From Leidyana gryllorum EB-2025a (taxonomy: Eukaryota; Apicomplexa): DNA of 46,823 nucleotides. Position numbers and translations under genes: made by a program. Every line of letters starts with the position of its first letter. Position 1 is the first letter of the stretch. Location: assembly GCA_048772705.1 (NCBI GenBank), contig JBLWGC010000226.1:1-46823 (forward strand), in the 5' to 3' direction. Positions 28,815 to 36,032 of the stretch are shown here, one piece after another. The notes beneath the pieces are model-generated. The model did not search any database and was not told the DNA's origin. It was given only the letters and a program-made list of their open reading frames with translations.

Positions 28815-28886
28815 GGGCCTATGGCGCAATGGTAGCGCGTCTGACTCCAGATCAGAAGGTTGGGTGTTCGAATCACTCTGGGCTCA
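28815..28886 (+). tRNA. tRNA-Trp(CCA)
   Basis: GGGCCTA/TGGGCTC acceptor with wobble pairs, D-arm GCGCAATGGTAGCGC, TCTGA-CTCCAGA-TCAGA gives CCA, T-arm GGGTG/CACTC. The only intact Trp gene here. TTTTT lies about 14 nt downstream. Confidence 0.94.
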
Positions 28887-28922
28887 ACCGGACTCTATGT
28901 TTTTCCCGTTTGGGGCGCAACC

Positions 28923-29002
28923 TGACAAAAGTGGGATTCGAACCCACGACCTTTCGGACTCCGGTCTGAGCACAGCGCCTCAGACCACTTGGTCATCTTG
29001 CC
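28923..29002 (-). tRNA. tRNA-Leu(CAG)
   Basis: Loop CTCAGAC gives CAG. D-arm GACCAAGTGGTC and acceptor 3' TTTTGTC have changes, anticodon stem CTGTG/CGGAG one mismatch. 80 nt. Confidence 0.8.
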
Positions 29003-29095
29003 GGGATGTTGTTGGCTCGCCGCTCCACGCGTTTTCTATCCCTGGAATCTCAAGATGGAAAGACTTTTGGGGTTTCAGGCCGGTGTGTTGGAGCG

Positions 29096-29167
29096 TCCGA
29101 TATAGTATAGTGATTAGTTTTTCCGCCAGTCACGCGGAAGACCCGGGTTCGATTCCCGGTCTCGGAG
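29096..29167 (+). tRNA. tRNA-Asp(GTC) with A33
   Basis: As 26666, loop CAGTCAC. An extra change in the acceptor (TCCGATA) breaks one more pair. Confidence 0.7.
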
Positions 29168-29215
29168 CAGTTCCAGCCCCTCACAACTGCTGCAACTCAG
29201 ATTTTGTCTCAGCTG

Positions 29216-29264
29216 GTCTGGACTTCATCCGGGATTGTACGAGTGGGAGCCGCGTATAGAAGCC
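29216..29264 (-). pseudogene. tRNA-Glu relic
   Basis: Direct copy of 26786-26834 with the same losses. Confidence 0.45.
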
Positions 29265-29305
29265 GACCTTGGAGAGACGTGGCATTGAGTCAACAACTAT
29301 CAGAC

Positions 29306-29376
29306 GGGCTGTTCTGGGAATCGAACCCAGGACTTCTTCCACCCAAAGGAAGAATATATAACTGGACCAAACAGAG
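29306..29376 (-). tRNA. tRNA-Pro(TGG), damaged
   Basis: Direct copy of 26876 with the same short D-arm and CT at positions 1-2. Confidence 0.65.
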
Positions 29377-29386
29377 CGCTGTGGGT

Positions 29387-29463
29387 GCGTCAGGTACTGG
29401 CAGGTTCCAAACCTGCGACTTCGTGGCTAACAGACTTACACTCTGATGGCTGAGCTACGAGGC
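29387..29463 (-). pseudogene. Asn-like tRNA relic
   Basis: Direct copy of 26957; T-arm GCAGG-TTTGGAA-CCTGC intact, anticodon arm unfoldable. Confidence 0.5.
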
Positions 29464-29511
29464 TCAGTTAGGAGTTGCGATAAGCTTGCAGGTGCCCATT
29501 CGATGCAGTCG

Positions 29512-29583
29512 AGCCTTCTGCCGGAATCGAACCGGCGACCTTTCGCTTACTAAGCGAATGCTCTGCCCCTAAGCTAAGAAGGC
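29512..29583 (-). tRNA. tRNA-Thr(AGT)
   Basis: Complete 72-nt gene with loop TTAGTAA. Confidence 0.94.
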
Positions 29584-29659
29584 AATGCAAGCCAATGATC
29601 ACGAGTCAGTCACTATTGACGAAGGTTACTGGAGCACTTTGCTCGAATGGTCCAATGAC

Positions 29660-29732
29660 TTCCACTGCCGGGACTTGAACCCGAATCGTGCGGGTGAAAG
29701 CCGCATATCCTAGCCACTTAGACTACAGTGGA
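29660..29732 (-). tRNA. tRNA-Glu(TTC)
   Basis: Loop CTTTCAC, acceptor perfect. The T-stem 5' strand is TCGGG with one wobble. 73 nt. Confidence 0.91.
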
Positions 29733-29892
29733 CGAGTGGTTGAGTTGGGGCTTCGGCCGAGAGCCGTACCGTCTTGGAAAACATGGTATGTCGGCGTGAT
29801 CATAACCAATTCCATTTGTATTGATCGTGGAATCTTGGGCCTTCCTCGGGTACGGGGGGAGCTTCCTTGCCGGGTACGGGGCGAGCTTCCTT

Positions 29893-29965
29893 GCCGCCCT
29901 AGCTCAGTCGGTAGAGCGCAAGATTCTTAATGTTGCAGTCGCGGGTTCGAGCCCCGCGGGCGGTG
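29893..29965 (+). tRNA. tRNA-Lys(CTT)
   Basis: Loop TTCTTAA gives CTT; stem CAAGA/TGTTG has one mismatch. A 25-bp tandem repeat (GGGTACGGGG-GAGCTTCCTTGCC) precedes it. Confidence 0.86.
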
Positions 29966-30024
29966 TGGATCTATCTCCCTAAAAGTAAGAATGGAACTGT
30001 TGCCCACAAGCACACTCAGCTGGG

Positions 30025-30093
30025 TTCACTGCCGAGACTTGAACCCGGATCGTGCGGGTGAGAGCCGCCCTTAGCCACTTAGACTACAGTGGA
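30025..30093 (-). pseudogene. tRNA-Glu(CTC), shortened
   Basis: Loop CTCTCAC remains. The D-arm has lost about four bases, and one acceptor base is missing (69 nt). Confidence 0.65.
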
Positions 30094-30210
30094 CAAGTGC
30101 CCGAGTTGAGGCTTTAGCCGAGAGCCGTACCCTCTTGACAAGACGTGGTTGCAGAATCCTGTTGTAGAAAAAGGAGGATCTCTATACTAACCTCTGAACC
30201 ATTGTAGCTG

Positions 30211-30283
30211 GGTCTTGTAGCTCAGTCGGCAGAGCGTGTGGCTGTTAACCACAAAGTCGCAGGTTCGAAACCTGCCAGGACCG
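30211..30283 (+). tRNA. tRNA-Asn(GTT)
   Basis: GGTCTTG/CAGGACC, TGTGG-CTGTTAA-CCACA gives GTT, T-arm GCAGG/CCTGC. Complete, 73 nt. Best Asn gene in the window. Confidence 0.95.
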
Positions 30284-30327
30284 GTTTCAGAGGCACACTA
30301 AACACTGAGTGCGCTGGTGTGCCAATG

Positions 30328-30385
30328 GCACTTGTGGTCTGCGACCCTTCAAAGATGGAAGTTTGTTTGGATCCCGCCACGTGCA
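30328..30385 (+). pseudogene. tRNA-Gly(TCC)-like relic
   Basis: Direct copy of 12840 with the same missing D-loop and broken T-arm. Confidence 0.55.
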
Positions 30386-30398
30386 GCTGTACGTACTT

Positions 30399-30471
30399 TG
30401 GACGACCTGGGTATCGATCCCAGTAGCTCTCGCATGCGAAGCGAGCGCTCTACCATTTGAGCTAGTCGCCC
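30399..30471 (-). tRNA. tRNA-Ala(CGC)
   Basis: Loop TTCGCAT; T-arm CTGGG/CCCAG. GAGCTACTGG in the variable loop differs from other copies, and the acceptor is GGGCGAC. 73 nt. Confidence 0.9.
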
Positions 30472-30559
30472 GTGGTGCAGACCCCATCGCATTTGTTGGT
30501 TCTCAACATAGGATGACCACTTTTTAAACTGTCTTCAGCGGGTTGCACGAACGACAGGC

Positions 30560-30631
30560 GGCTGTTTGGTGTAGTGGTATGATACCTCCGTCGGGTGGAA
30601 GAAGTCCTAGGTTCCATTCCCAGAACAGCCC
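30560..30631 (+). tRNA. tRNA-Pro(CGG), B box damaged
   Basis: Loop GTCGGGT. T-loop TTCCATT (G57 lost) as at 16394, but the T-stem 3' strand is CCCAG. The A box has TGTAGTGG. 72 nt. Confidence 0.72.
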
Positions 30632-30707
30632 GCTTTGTTGTATCTTGACCCAACCTGCCTGGCAGCATGGTTCTGGGTTCAGGTGATTCCTCGGAGAAAG
30701 TCGGAGG

Positions 30708-30780
30708 GGGAGTGTAGCGCAGTCGGTAGCGCGTAGGTCTCATAATCCTGAAGTCGAGAGTTCGATCCTCTCCACTCCCA
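30708..30780 (+). tRNA. Elongator tRNA-Met(CAT)
   Basis: GGGAGTG/CACTCCC, D-arm GCGCAGTCGGTAGCGC, TAGGT-CTCATAA-TCCTG, T-arm GAGAG/CTCTC. Complete, 73 nt, A73. Reference for the GAT form at 16542. Confidence 0.94.
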
Positions 30781-30824
30781 CGGTCAGAATCGAAACCGCC
30801 GACAAACTCATCATGCTACCATTT

Positions 30825-30892
30825 TGCAGTCGGGAATCGCACACAGGTTATCTCGATGGCAGCGAGCGACTCTTCCACTAGACCACAGATGC
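30825..30892 (-). pseudogene. tRNA-Gly(GCC), decayed
   Basis: 5' half intact. Anticodon arm CGCTGCCATC retains GCC; the T-loop has TGCGATT, and three bases are missing. 68 nt. A longer copy is at 45156. Confidence 0.6.
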
Positions 30893-30958
30893 AGAACACG
30901 ATCTTGTGAATCTTGTACGTGGCGACAGCCATTCCTCTTAAGCCTATCGATGCAACAA

Positions 30959-31030
30959 AGCCTTCTGCCGGAATCGAACCGGCGACTTCTCGCTTACGGA
31001 GCGAACGCTCTGCCCCTAAACTAAGAAGCC
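30959..31030 (-). tRNA. tRNA-Thr(CGT) with C33
   Basis: Loop TCCGTAA reads CGT, but position 33 is C. Acceptor GGCTTCT/AGAAGGC has one mismatch. Same features at 45294. Confidence 0.72.
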
Positions 31031-31106
31031 AATGGAAGCCGGAGATGACGAAACAATCGCTATTGACGGAGATTAGTGGAGCACTTTGCTAGAGTAGTTC
31101 AATGAC

Positions 31107-31179
31107 TTCCACTGCCGGGACTTGAACCCGGATCGTGCGGGTGAAAGCCGCATATCCTAGCCACTTAGACTACAGTGGA
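31107..31179 (-). tRNA. tRNA-Glu(TTC)
   Basis: Complete 73-nt gene, loop CTTTCAC, all stems intact. Confidence 0.94.
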
Positions 31180-31260
31180 CGAGTGGTTGAGTTGGGGCTT
31201 CGGCCGAGAGCCGTACCCTCTTGATCTGAGGTGGAGCGTCGGGTCAACCGACAACCAACG

Positions 31261-31332
31261 GGGCTGTTCTGGGAATCGAACCCAGGACTTCTTCCACCCG
31301 AAGGAAGAATCATACCACTAGACCAAACAGCC
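31261..31332 (-). tRNA. tRNA-Pro(CGG)
   Basis: Complete 72-nt gene, CTTCC-TTCGGGT-GGAAG, acceptor GGCTGTT/AACAGCC, B box perfect. Confidence 0.95.
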
Positions 31333-31420
31333 GACTGGTCGGTGGTGCAAATTGCTGGTAGAGTCGGGACACTGGTCATAATATGTCAAGAACCACTAAA
31401 TGCTATGGTGTCTGCAAAGC

Positions 31421-31493
31421 GGGCGACTAGCTCAAATAACATAGCACTCGCTTAACATGCGAGAGATACTGGGATCGATGCCCAGGTCGTCCA
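31421..31493 (+). tRNA. Ala-bodied tRNA with Val anticodon AAC, damaged
   Basis: Inverted copy of 23148 with acceptor GGGCGAC/GTCGTCC intact. CTCGC-TTAACAT-GCGAG reads AAC. D-arm CTCAAATAACATAGC lacks the GG pair of the A box. Confidence 0.7.
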
Positions 31494-31569
31494 AGCCTCT
31501 AACGGCTGCACCCGTGGTATATGAAAACAGAGTCACGACCGAAGGGAGTTGATGCCCGATCACATCGCA

Positions 31570-31651
31570 CGACAACTGCTGGATTTGAACCAGCGCGGGC
31601 CAGGCCCAGTAGATTTCAAGTCTACCCCCTTAACCACTCGGGCAAGTTGCC
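31570..31651 (-). tRNA. tRNA-Ser(TGA)
   Basis: Complete 82-nt gene with GTAGA-CTTGAAA-TCTAC and an intact T-arm. Confidence 0.94.
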
Positions 31652-31731
31652 AACTGTCGAATTCGACATGCCGCGAGGAGTGACCAAATACCCCCATGTT
31701 CAGCCTGTCCTGCGGCATTTATAGGTGTCTA

Positions 31732-31782
31732 AACTCACCTCTCGCGTGCAAAGTCACCGCTCTACCACTTGAGTAGCTGCCC
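31732..31782 (-). pseudogene. tRNA-Ala(TGC) 5' relic
   Basis: Inverted copy of 9543/27397; the D-arm is further changed (GCAGCTACTCAAG). Confidence 0.5.
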
Positions 31783-31867
31783 ACCCGCCAAACCTAGGTG
31801 AATTTCCCACGTGAGATCGATCACAGTTTTCTGGCGCCTCATTCGTCAGTGCAACTGTTGTGACTCG

Positions 31868-31940
31868 TCCACTGTAGTCTAAGTGGCTAGGATATGCGGC
31901 TTTCACCCGCACGATCCGGATTCAAGTCCCGGCAGTGGAA
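31868..31940 (+). tRNA. tRNA-Glu(TTC)
   Basis: Acceptor, D-arm and loop CTTTCAC intact. T-stem CCGGA/CCCGG one change. 73 nt. Confidence 0.91.
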
Positions 31941-32009
31941 GTCATTAGAGTACTCGATCAAAGTGCTCTTGTGTCAATAGGGACTGATGCGTGACTCCCG
32001 GCTTGTATT

Positions 32010-32078
32010 GCCTTCTTAGCTTAGGGGCAGAGCATTCGCTTAAGCGAAAGGTTGCCGGTTCGATTCCGGCAGAAGGTT
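32010..32078 (+). pseudogene. tRNA-Thr lacking its anticodon
   Basis: TTCGCTTAAGCGAA replaces TTCGCTTAGTAAGCGAA, so exactly the anticodon-sized AGT/TAG triplet is gone while the other arms are nearly perfect. 69 nt. TTTT follows directly. Confidence 0.8.
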
Positions 32079-32195
32079 TTGCTCACAAGCTTAAGCTTTT
32101 CGGGCTGGTCTCTCGGTCTCGATAACGACCTGAGGGGGTTGCAAAATTCTCAGGCCTTTTCTGCCCCCATTCGTCAGTGCAACTTTGGTGACGTG

Positions 32196-32268
32196 TCCAC
32201 TATGGTCTCGGTGGCTAGTATATGTGGCGCCAACCCGCACCATCCCGGTTCGAGTCTCGGCAGCGCAA
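32196..32268 (+). pseudogene. Glu-like tRNA with CCA in loop, diverged
   Basis: TCCACTA, GGTCTCGGTGGCTAGTA and ACCCGCACCATCCCGGTTCG follow Glu. The loop CGCCAAC reads CCA with G33, and the acceptor no longer pairs. Confidence 0.55.
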
Positions 32269-32330
32269 ATGCAGATGGGTGTGCTTGTAGTCGACCGTTC
32301 CATTCCCCTCCCCCGACACTTGCCTCCTTA

Positions 32331-32411
32331 TGCGAGAAGTGGGGTTCGAACCCAGGCGGAATTGACCAATGGATCTTAAGGCCACCCCCTTAACCTCTCG
32401 GGCATTCTCGC
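32331..32411 (-). tRNA. tRNA-Leu(TAA)
   Basis: GCGAGAA/TTCTCGC acceptor, CTTAAGA loop gives TAA. Variable arm GGTCAATTCCGCC and T-stem TGGG/CCCA have small changes compared with 35769. 81 nt. Confidence 0.88.
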
Positions 32412-32494
32412 AATGCAGCGTCGAAATAAGTAGTCTGGGGTTTCTGCGGGTAGCCAGTGCCCTTTCAAGGCGGGAGAAAGATACTCACGACCAT

Positions 32495-32541
32495 GTGAGT
32501 GGGGTCTGAGAATAGCGCCTTACCCACTAGGGCATCTTGCC
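32495..32541 (-). pseudogene. tRNA-Leu(CAG) 5' relic
   Basis: GGCAAGATGCCCTAGTGGGTAAGGCGC begins like Leu-CAG; the anticodon (ATTCTCAGACC) is weakly kept, and the 3' half is gone. Inverted copy at 35675. Confidence 0.5.
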
Positions 32542-32546
32542 ACATA

Positions 32547-32590
32547 CTGGTAGGCGCAAGTCTGCATGGGTGCGGGTCCCATTCTGCGCA
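32547..32590 (+). pseudogene. tRNA-Leu(CAA) 3' half
   Basis: CTGGTAGGCGCAAGTCTGC, a TGGGTGCGGGTCCCA T-arm and TTCTGCGC end match Leu-CAA. The 5' half is replaced by a Leu-CAG relic on the other strand. Confidence 0.6.
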
Positions 32591-32669
32591 ATGGTACTCA
32601 TTTCAGGACGAATTAGCCACACTTCGAGTTTACGGCTGTACGTAGCCGGTTGTATCCCCCTTCCCATTC

Positions 32670-32741
32670 GGCTGTTTGGTCTAGTGGTATGATTCTTCCT
32701 TTGGGTGGAAGAAGTCCTGGGTTCGATTCCCAGAACAGCCC
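32670..32741 (+). tRNA. tRNA-Pro(TGG)
   Basis: Complete 72-nt gene with CTTCC-TTTGGGT-GGAAG. Confidence 0.95.
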
Positions 32742-32881
32742 TCTTGGTCGTCGGTTGACCCGACGGGACAAGTTGCCCTCAGAACCAACACAGCATTTCA
32801 TTAGCCCACTTTGGTAGGGCAGTCAGGGCAACCAACATCTCGAGAATTGCATTTCGGCTACTTCTTCCATGTTGCAGACTC

Positions 32882-32952
32882 AGCAGTGTAGCTCAGTGAA
32901 AAGTGTTGGGCTCGTAATCCAAAGGTCCGTCGATCGAAACGACGCACTGCTA
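32882..32952 (+). tRNA. Initiator-Met-bodied tRNA with Thr anticodon CGT
   Basis: AGCAGTG/CACTGCT, T-loop GATCGAAAC and T-stem GTCG/CGAC are initiator. TTGGG-CTCGTAA-TCCAA reads CGT, one base from CAT. D-loop shortened (GTGAAAAG). 71 nt. Confidence 0.77.
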
Positions 32953-33001
32953 AGTTTGCGCAGAAGGGGAACAGTTATAGAATAGATTGCCTCGCGAGCA
33001 A

Positions 33002-33072
33002 AGCCTTCTGCCCGAATCGAACCGGCGACCTTTCACTTACTAAGCGAATGCTCTGCCCCAAGCTAAGAAGGC
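33002..33072 (-). tRNA. tRNA-Thr(AGT)
   Basis: Loop TTAGTAA. Anticodon stem TTCGC/GTGAA, one D-loop base lost, and one T-stem change (GCCGG/CGGGC). 71 nt. Confidence 0.8.
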
Positions 33073-33200
33073 AATGTTAACTGGACATCACGAATGAGTC
33101 CCTATTGACGGAAGTTACTGAAGCACATTGTTCCACCACTTAATACTTTCACTGCTCCACCCACCGGCAAATAGGGTGTAACTAAGTTTAGAGCTTTCTT

Positions 33201-33273
33201 GCCGCCCTAGCTCAGTCGGTAGAGCGCAAGACTTTTAATCTTACAGTCGCGGGTTCGAGCCCCGCGGGCGGTG
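33201..33273 (+). tRNA. tRNA-Lys(TTT)
   Basis: Loop CTTTTAA; acceptor and T-arm perfect; stem CAAGA/TCTTA lacks one pair. 73 nt. Confidence 0.9.
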
Positions 33274-33333
33274 CAAATCAATGTCTCTGGGAGTAGGAGT
33301 GGAACCGTTGCCTACAAGCACACTCTCCTGGAT

Positions 33334-33406
33334 TTCCACTGCCGGGACTTGAACCCGGATCGTGCGGGTGAGAGCCGCATATCCTAGCCACTTAGACTAC
33401 AGTGGA
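33334..33406 (-). tRNA. tRNA-Glu(CTC)
   Basis: Complete 73-nt gene with loop CTCTCAC and intact stems. Confidence 0.94.
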
Positions 33407-33487
33407 CAACTTGCTCAGCTGCAGCTTTGGACGAAAGCCGTACCATCTTGAGATGAGATGGAGCGTCAGGTCAACCGACAAGCAACG

Positions 33488-33559
33488 GGGCTGTTCTGGG
33501 AATCGAACCCAGGACTTCTTCCACCCGAAGGAAGAATCATACCACTAGACCAAAGAGCC
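33488..33559 (-). tRNA. tRNA-Pro(CGG)
   Basis: Loop TTCGGGT, B box perfect. Acceptor GGCTCTT against AACAGCC has one mismatch. 72 nt. Confidence 0.9.
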
Positions 33560-33692
33560 GCCTGTCGGTCGTGCAACCCGCTGAGTACAGTTGAGATAGT
33601 GGTCATACTATGTTGAGAACCAACAAATGCGATGGGGTCTGCACAACAAAATGGAAAGACTTTTGGAGTTGGAGGCCGGCGTATTTAGAGCG

Positions 33693-33764
33693 GCCGAGAT
33701 AGTCTAGTGGTTAGTATTTCCGCCTGACACTCGGAAGACCCGGGTTCGATTCCCGGTCTCGGAG
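33693..33764 (+). tRNA. Asp-bodied tRNA with Val anticodon GAC
   Basis: TCCGC-CTGACAC-TCGGA reads GAC where sisters read GTC. Acceptor GCCGAGA/TCTCGGA (mispaired end), A box TCTAGTGG and B box intact. One mismatch in the anticodon stem. Confidence 0.75.
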
Positions 33765-33819
33765 CGCAGGTGGTTTCGCTTAAGATTCTCTCCTTTGGTT
33801 CTCGCTGAAAGTTGCGAGC

Positions 33820-33892
33820 TACAGCCACCGAGGATCGAACTCGGGACCTTCTGCGTGTGAAGCAGACGTCGTAACCACTAGACCATGGCTGC
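33820..33892 (-). tRNA. tRNA-Val(CAC)
   Basis: Complete 73-nt gene, direct copy of 14730, loop TTCACAC. Confidence 0.94.
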
Positions 33893-33955
33893 ACGGCAGG
33901 TCCCGCAGACCAAAGCAAGTGGGGAGGTTTCACGAAGTAGTGAGGATTAGTTTCA

Positions 33956-34027
33956 AGGTCGCGGCGGGAATCGAACCCAGGTCGGGAGATTCAAAGTCTA
34001 CAGTGCTAACCACTACACCACGCAACC
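33956..34027 (-). tRNA. tRNA-Gln(TTG)
   Basis: Loop CTTTGAA, direct copy of 14866. Stem GTAGA/TCTCC and acceptor/T-arm (CCCGCCGCGACC) each have one change. Confidence 0.87.
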
Positions 34028-34125
34028 GATTTAGCCCTTCGCAAAGAGTTGATAGAGCCATCCGGACTAGAGCTTCCCCACACATGCAAAACGGGTTTTT
34101 CTACTAACCTCCGAAATATTCAACT

Positions 34126-34197
34126 GGCTCATGTAGCGCAGTGGGCAAAGCGTGTGATTGTTAAATACTAAGTCGCAGGTCCGCGGTCTCAGGCACC
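34126..34197 (+). pseudogene. tRNA-Asn-like relic
   Basis: Direct copy of 15036; centre GATTGTTAAATAC retains GTT but no stem. Confidence 0.5.
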
Positions 34198-34285
34198 CTA
34201 GACCGTATTGCGATGCCAAAGTCTATCCAAGGGCTACAGGGCACAATCAAAGGCTCTCAACTCGGTAAATACATAGCGGCAGGTG

Positions 34286-34356
34286 CTCCAAGACCGGGAA
34301 TCGAACCCGGGTCTTCCGCGTGACAGGCGGAATACTGACCACTATACTATCTCGGA
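34286..34356 (-). tRNA. tRNA-Asp(GTC)
   Basis: Loop CTGTCAC, B box perfect. Acceptor 3' strand TCTTGGA has one wobble; one base lost before the anticodon stem. 71 nt. Confidence 0.86.
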
Positions 34357-34466
34357 CGCTAGTAAACACGCCGGCCTCCAACCCCAGAAGTCCTCGCATT
34401 TTGAGCGGGCAGTGGCCTACGGCCGCGGTAGGTGCTCATCTTCACCGCCTTCCGTGACTACCTACC

Positions 34467-34539
34467 GCCCCGGTAGCTCAGTTGAGAGAGCGCCAGACTG
34501 AAGATCTGGAAGTCCCGTGTTCGATCCACGGCCGAGGCA
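34467..34539 (+). tRNA. tRNA-Phe(GAA)
   Basis: GCCCCGG/CCGAGGC acceptor (one mismatch), D-arm GCTCAGTTGAGAGAGC, CCAGA-CTGAAGA-TCTGG gives GAA, T-arm CCGTG/CACGG. Complete, 73 nt. The 3' half differs from the chimeras at 19564 and 39333. Confidence 0.9.
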
Positions 34540-34666
34540 GAGAGGTTGTGATATTTGGTGTCATCCCTCACAGCCGTGCGACTCCAGCTTGCCAGCAGCG
34601 TTCCGCAGATTCTCAACGGACAATCGTCCACTCATCAAGCAGGGCATGCAATAGCTCTTCTAAGTT

Positions 34667-34735
34667 GGAGACCGCTAGCTCAAAAGGGAGAGTGCTCATT
34701 GACATGCCAGATGAGATCGATAGACAGGTCGTCCA
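34667..34735 (+). pseudogene. tRNA-Ala relic
   Basis: ACCGCTAGCTCAAAAGG and GGTCGTCCA ends are Ala. The anticodon arm is lost (TGCTCATTGACATG), and the T-loop reads GAGATCGATAGAC. Confidence 0.5.
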
Positions 34736-34748
34736 ACTTGCATACGGC

Positions 34749-34818
34749 TGCACCTGCGGGAACTCAGTCCGCGTTACGACCTCAGCACGGTCGCATTTTG
34801 CCGTCAGACCACAAGTGC
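34749..34818 (-). pseudogene. tRNA-Gly(TCC)-like relic
   Basis: GCACTTGTGGTCTGACGGC and the CAGGTGC end are kept. The anticodon arm reads GACCGTGCTGAGGTC, and the T-arm is altered. Confidence 0.5.
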
Positions 34819-34849
34819 AGTCGAAAGATCGACAGAGGCTGTAGCACTC

Positions 34850-34914
34850 ACAGAGACACGAGGAGAGTGTTGGGCTCATGACCCAAAGTTCCGTCGATCG
34901 AAACGACGCACTGG
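34850..34914 (+). pseudogene. Initiator tRNA-Met relic
   Basis: GAGTGTTGGG-CTCATGA-CCCAAAG and GTCGATCGAAACGAC are initiator; the 5' acceptor and D-arm have decayed. Confidence 0.6.
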
Positions 34915-34978
34915 TGAGCGCCCGCAGGGGGACACACTTATAGAAATGATTCACAGGCGTCTTTTCTTCGAGAGCTCC

Positions 34979-35046
34979 CCGACCTGGTATCGACCCCCGC
35001 ACATTTGGCCTGCAAAGTCACCTCTCTGGCACTTGGGATAGCCGCC
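34979..35046 (-). pseudogene. tRNA-Ala(TGC) relic
   Basis: GGCGGCTATCCCAAGTGCCAGAG and TTTGCAGG follow Ala-TGC; the T-arm (CGGGGGTCGATACC) is partly kept. Confidence 0.5.
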
Positions 35047-35150
35047 TATCCGCTAAACCCAAGCGAACTTTTCCAGCCTCGGTTCCTCAACAGTGGCACT
35101 TCGAGCCCTCAAGCTCAACACTGCGGCACAGATCGCGGTGGCCTGCGGTG

Positions 35151-35209
35151 CCAAACTTGAGTTTGGATGGCGCAAGTCTGCATGGCTCCGAATGGCAGCC
35201 ACTCTTCTC
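35151..35209 (+). pseudogene. tRNA-Leu(CAA)-like relic
   Basis: CCAAACTTGAGTTTGG and GGCGCAAGTCTGCATGG match the Leu-CAA anticodon and variable arms. The loop now reads CTTGAGT. More eroded versions of the same arm lie near 19869, 23748 and 42777. Confidence 0.45.
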
Positions 35210-35236
35210 GATTCCACGGTTGAGCGGGACCACGAG

Positions 35237-35309
35237 AACGGTGGGCGGGACTCGAACCCACAACCTTTGCCTCCGGAGGGCAACACGCTATCCATTGCGC
35301 CACCACCGC
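35237..35309 (-). tRNA. tRNA-Arg(CCG)
   Basis: GCGGTGG/CCACCGT acceptor, D-arm GCGCAATGGATAGCGT, TTGCC-CTCCGGA-GGCAA gives CCG, T-arm GTGGG/CCCGC. Single copy, 73 nt. Confidence 0.9.
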
Positions 35310-35353
35310 ACAACGCACAGCCTCACTGTTTAAACACCTGAGTCGTCAGTATC

Positions 35354-35388
35354 GCCTGGCCCCACTGGTTCGAATCTAGCAGCTGTCG
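35354..35388 (+). pseudogene. tRNA-Ser 3' half
   Basis: CCTGGCCCCACTGGTTCGAA and AGCAGCTGTCG are the variable arm, T-arm and acceptor of Ser. Confidence 0.5.
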
Positions 35389-35486
35389 AGTGACGTGGTA
35401 GGCGGAGTTCGAAAGACTCGTTATCGTATTTGAGACAGGGGATGCGTGTATCAACTCTCCTAGACCCTCGTCAGCGGCTAGCAAAA

Positions 35487-35560
35487 AGGCTGTTTTAGGA
35501 ATCGAACCCAGGACTCCTTCCACCCCCTAAGCAAGGATCATACCACTAGACCGAACAGCC
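35487..35560 (-). pseudogene. tRNA-Pro(AGG), expanded anticodon arm
   Basis: Acceptor and D-arm are Pro. The anticodon arm reads CCTTGCTTAGGGGGTGG, two bases too long. T-stem CCTAAA is broken. 74 nt. Confidence 0.65.
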
Positions 35561-35626
35561 GAATGTTAGGGGGATCCACGATGTAATGGCCAATTCCGCC
35601 CTGGAATGAGTACCGTTGCACAGAAT

Positions 35627-35671
35627 GGGATTCGCACCCATGCAGACTTGCGCCTACCAGAATGTGGCAAG
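35627..35671 (-). pseudogene. tRNA-Leu(CAA) 3' half
   Basis: Inverted copy of 32547, with T-loop GGTGCGAATCC. It abuts a Leu-CAG relic on the other strand. Confidence 0.6.
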
Positions 35672-35674
35672 ATG

Positions 35675-35720
35675 CCCTAGTGGGCAAGGCGCTGTGTTCA
35701 GACCCCACTCACATGGTCGG
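35675..35720 (+). pseudogene. tRNA-Leu(CAG) 5' relic
   Basis: GGCAAGATGCCCTAGTGGGC, then TTCAGACC. Inverted copy of 32495 with a clearer anticodon. Confidence 0.55.
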
Positions 35721-35768
35721 CACTGGCTACCCGTAGGAACCCCAGACTACTTATTTCGATGCTGCATT

Positions 35769-35849
35769 GCGAGAATGCCCGAGAGGTTAAGGGGGTGGCC
35801 TTAAGATCCACTGGTTAATTCCGCGTGGGTTCGAACCCCACTTCTCGCA
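35769..35849 (+). tRNA. tRNA-Leu(TAA)
   Basis: GCGAGAA/TTCTCGC, D-arm CCGAGAGGTTAAGG, loop CTTAAGA gives TAA, T-arm GTGGG/CCCAC. Stem has one C-T mismatch next to the loop. 81 nt, A73. Confidence 0.9.
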
Positions 35850-35895
35850 TAAGGAGGCAAGTGTCGGAGGGGGAATCGGATGACAATGCAACCAT

Positions 35896-35975
35896 TGACA
35901 AGAGCGGGATTCGAACCCACGCCCTTTCGAACTGCGGCCTTAACACAGCGCCTTGATCCACTCGGCCATCATGCC
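35896..35975 (-). tRNA. tRNA-Leu(AAG)
   Basis: Loop TTAAGGC; T-arm has one change (GCGGG/CCCGC). Acceptor GGCATGA against TCTTGTC has a mismatch; D-loop GGATCAAGG. 80 nt. Confidence 0.82.
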
Positions 35976-36032
35976 GGAGTGTTCTTGGCTCGCCACTTGA
36001 CAGATTTTCTTTTCGTGAAGTGTCGAGAAGGG

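Larger units (their letters stand above)
29080..29592. repeat. Direct duplication unit (copy of 26650-27170)
   Basis: Second copy of the Asp-Glu-Pro-Asn-like-Thr module. It is directly preceded by Leu-CAG in place of the Leu relic of the first copy. Confidence 0.9.
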
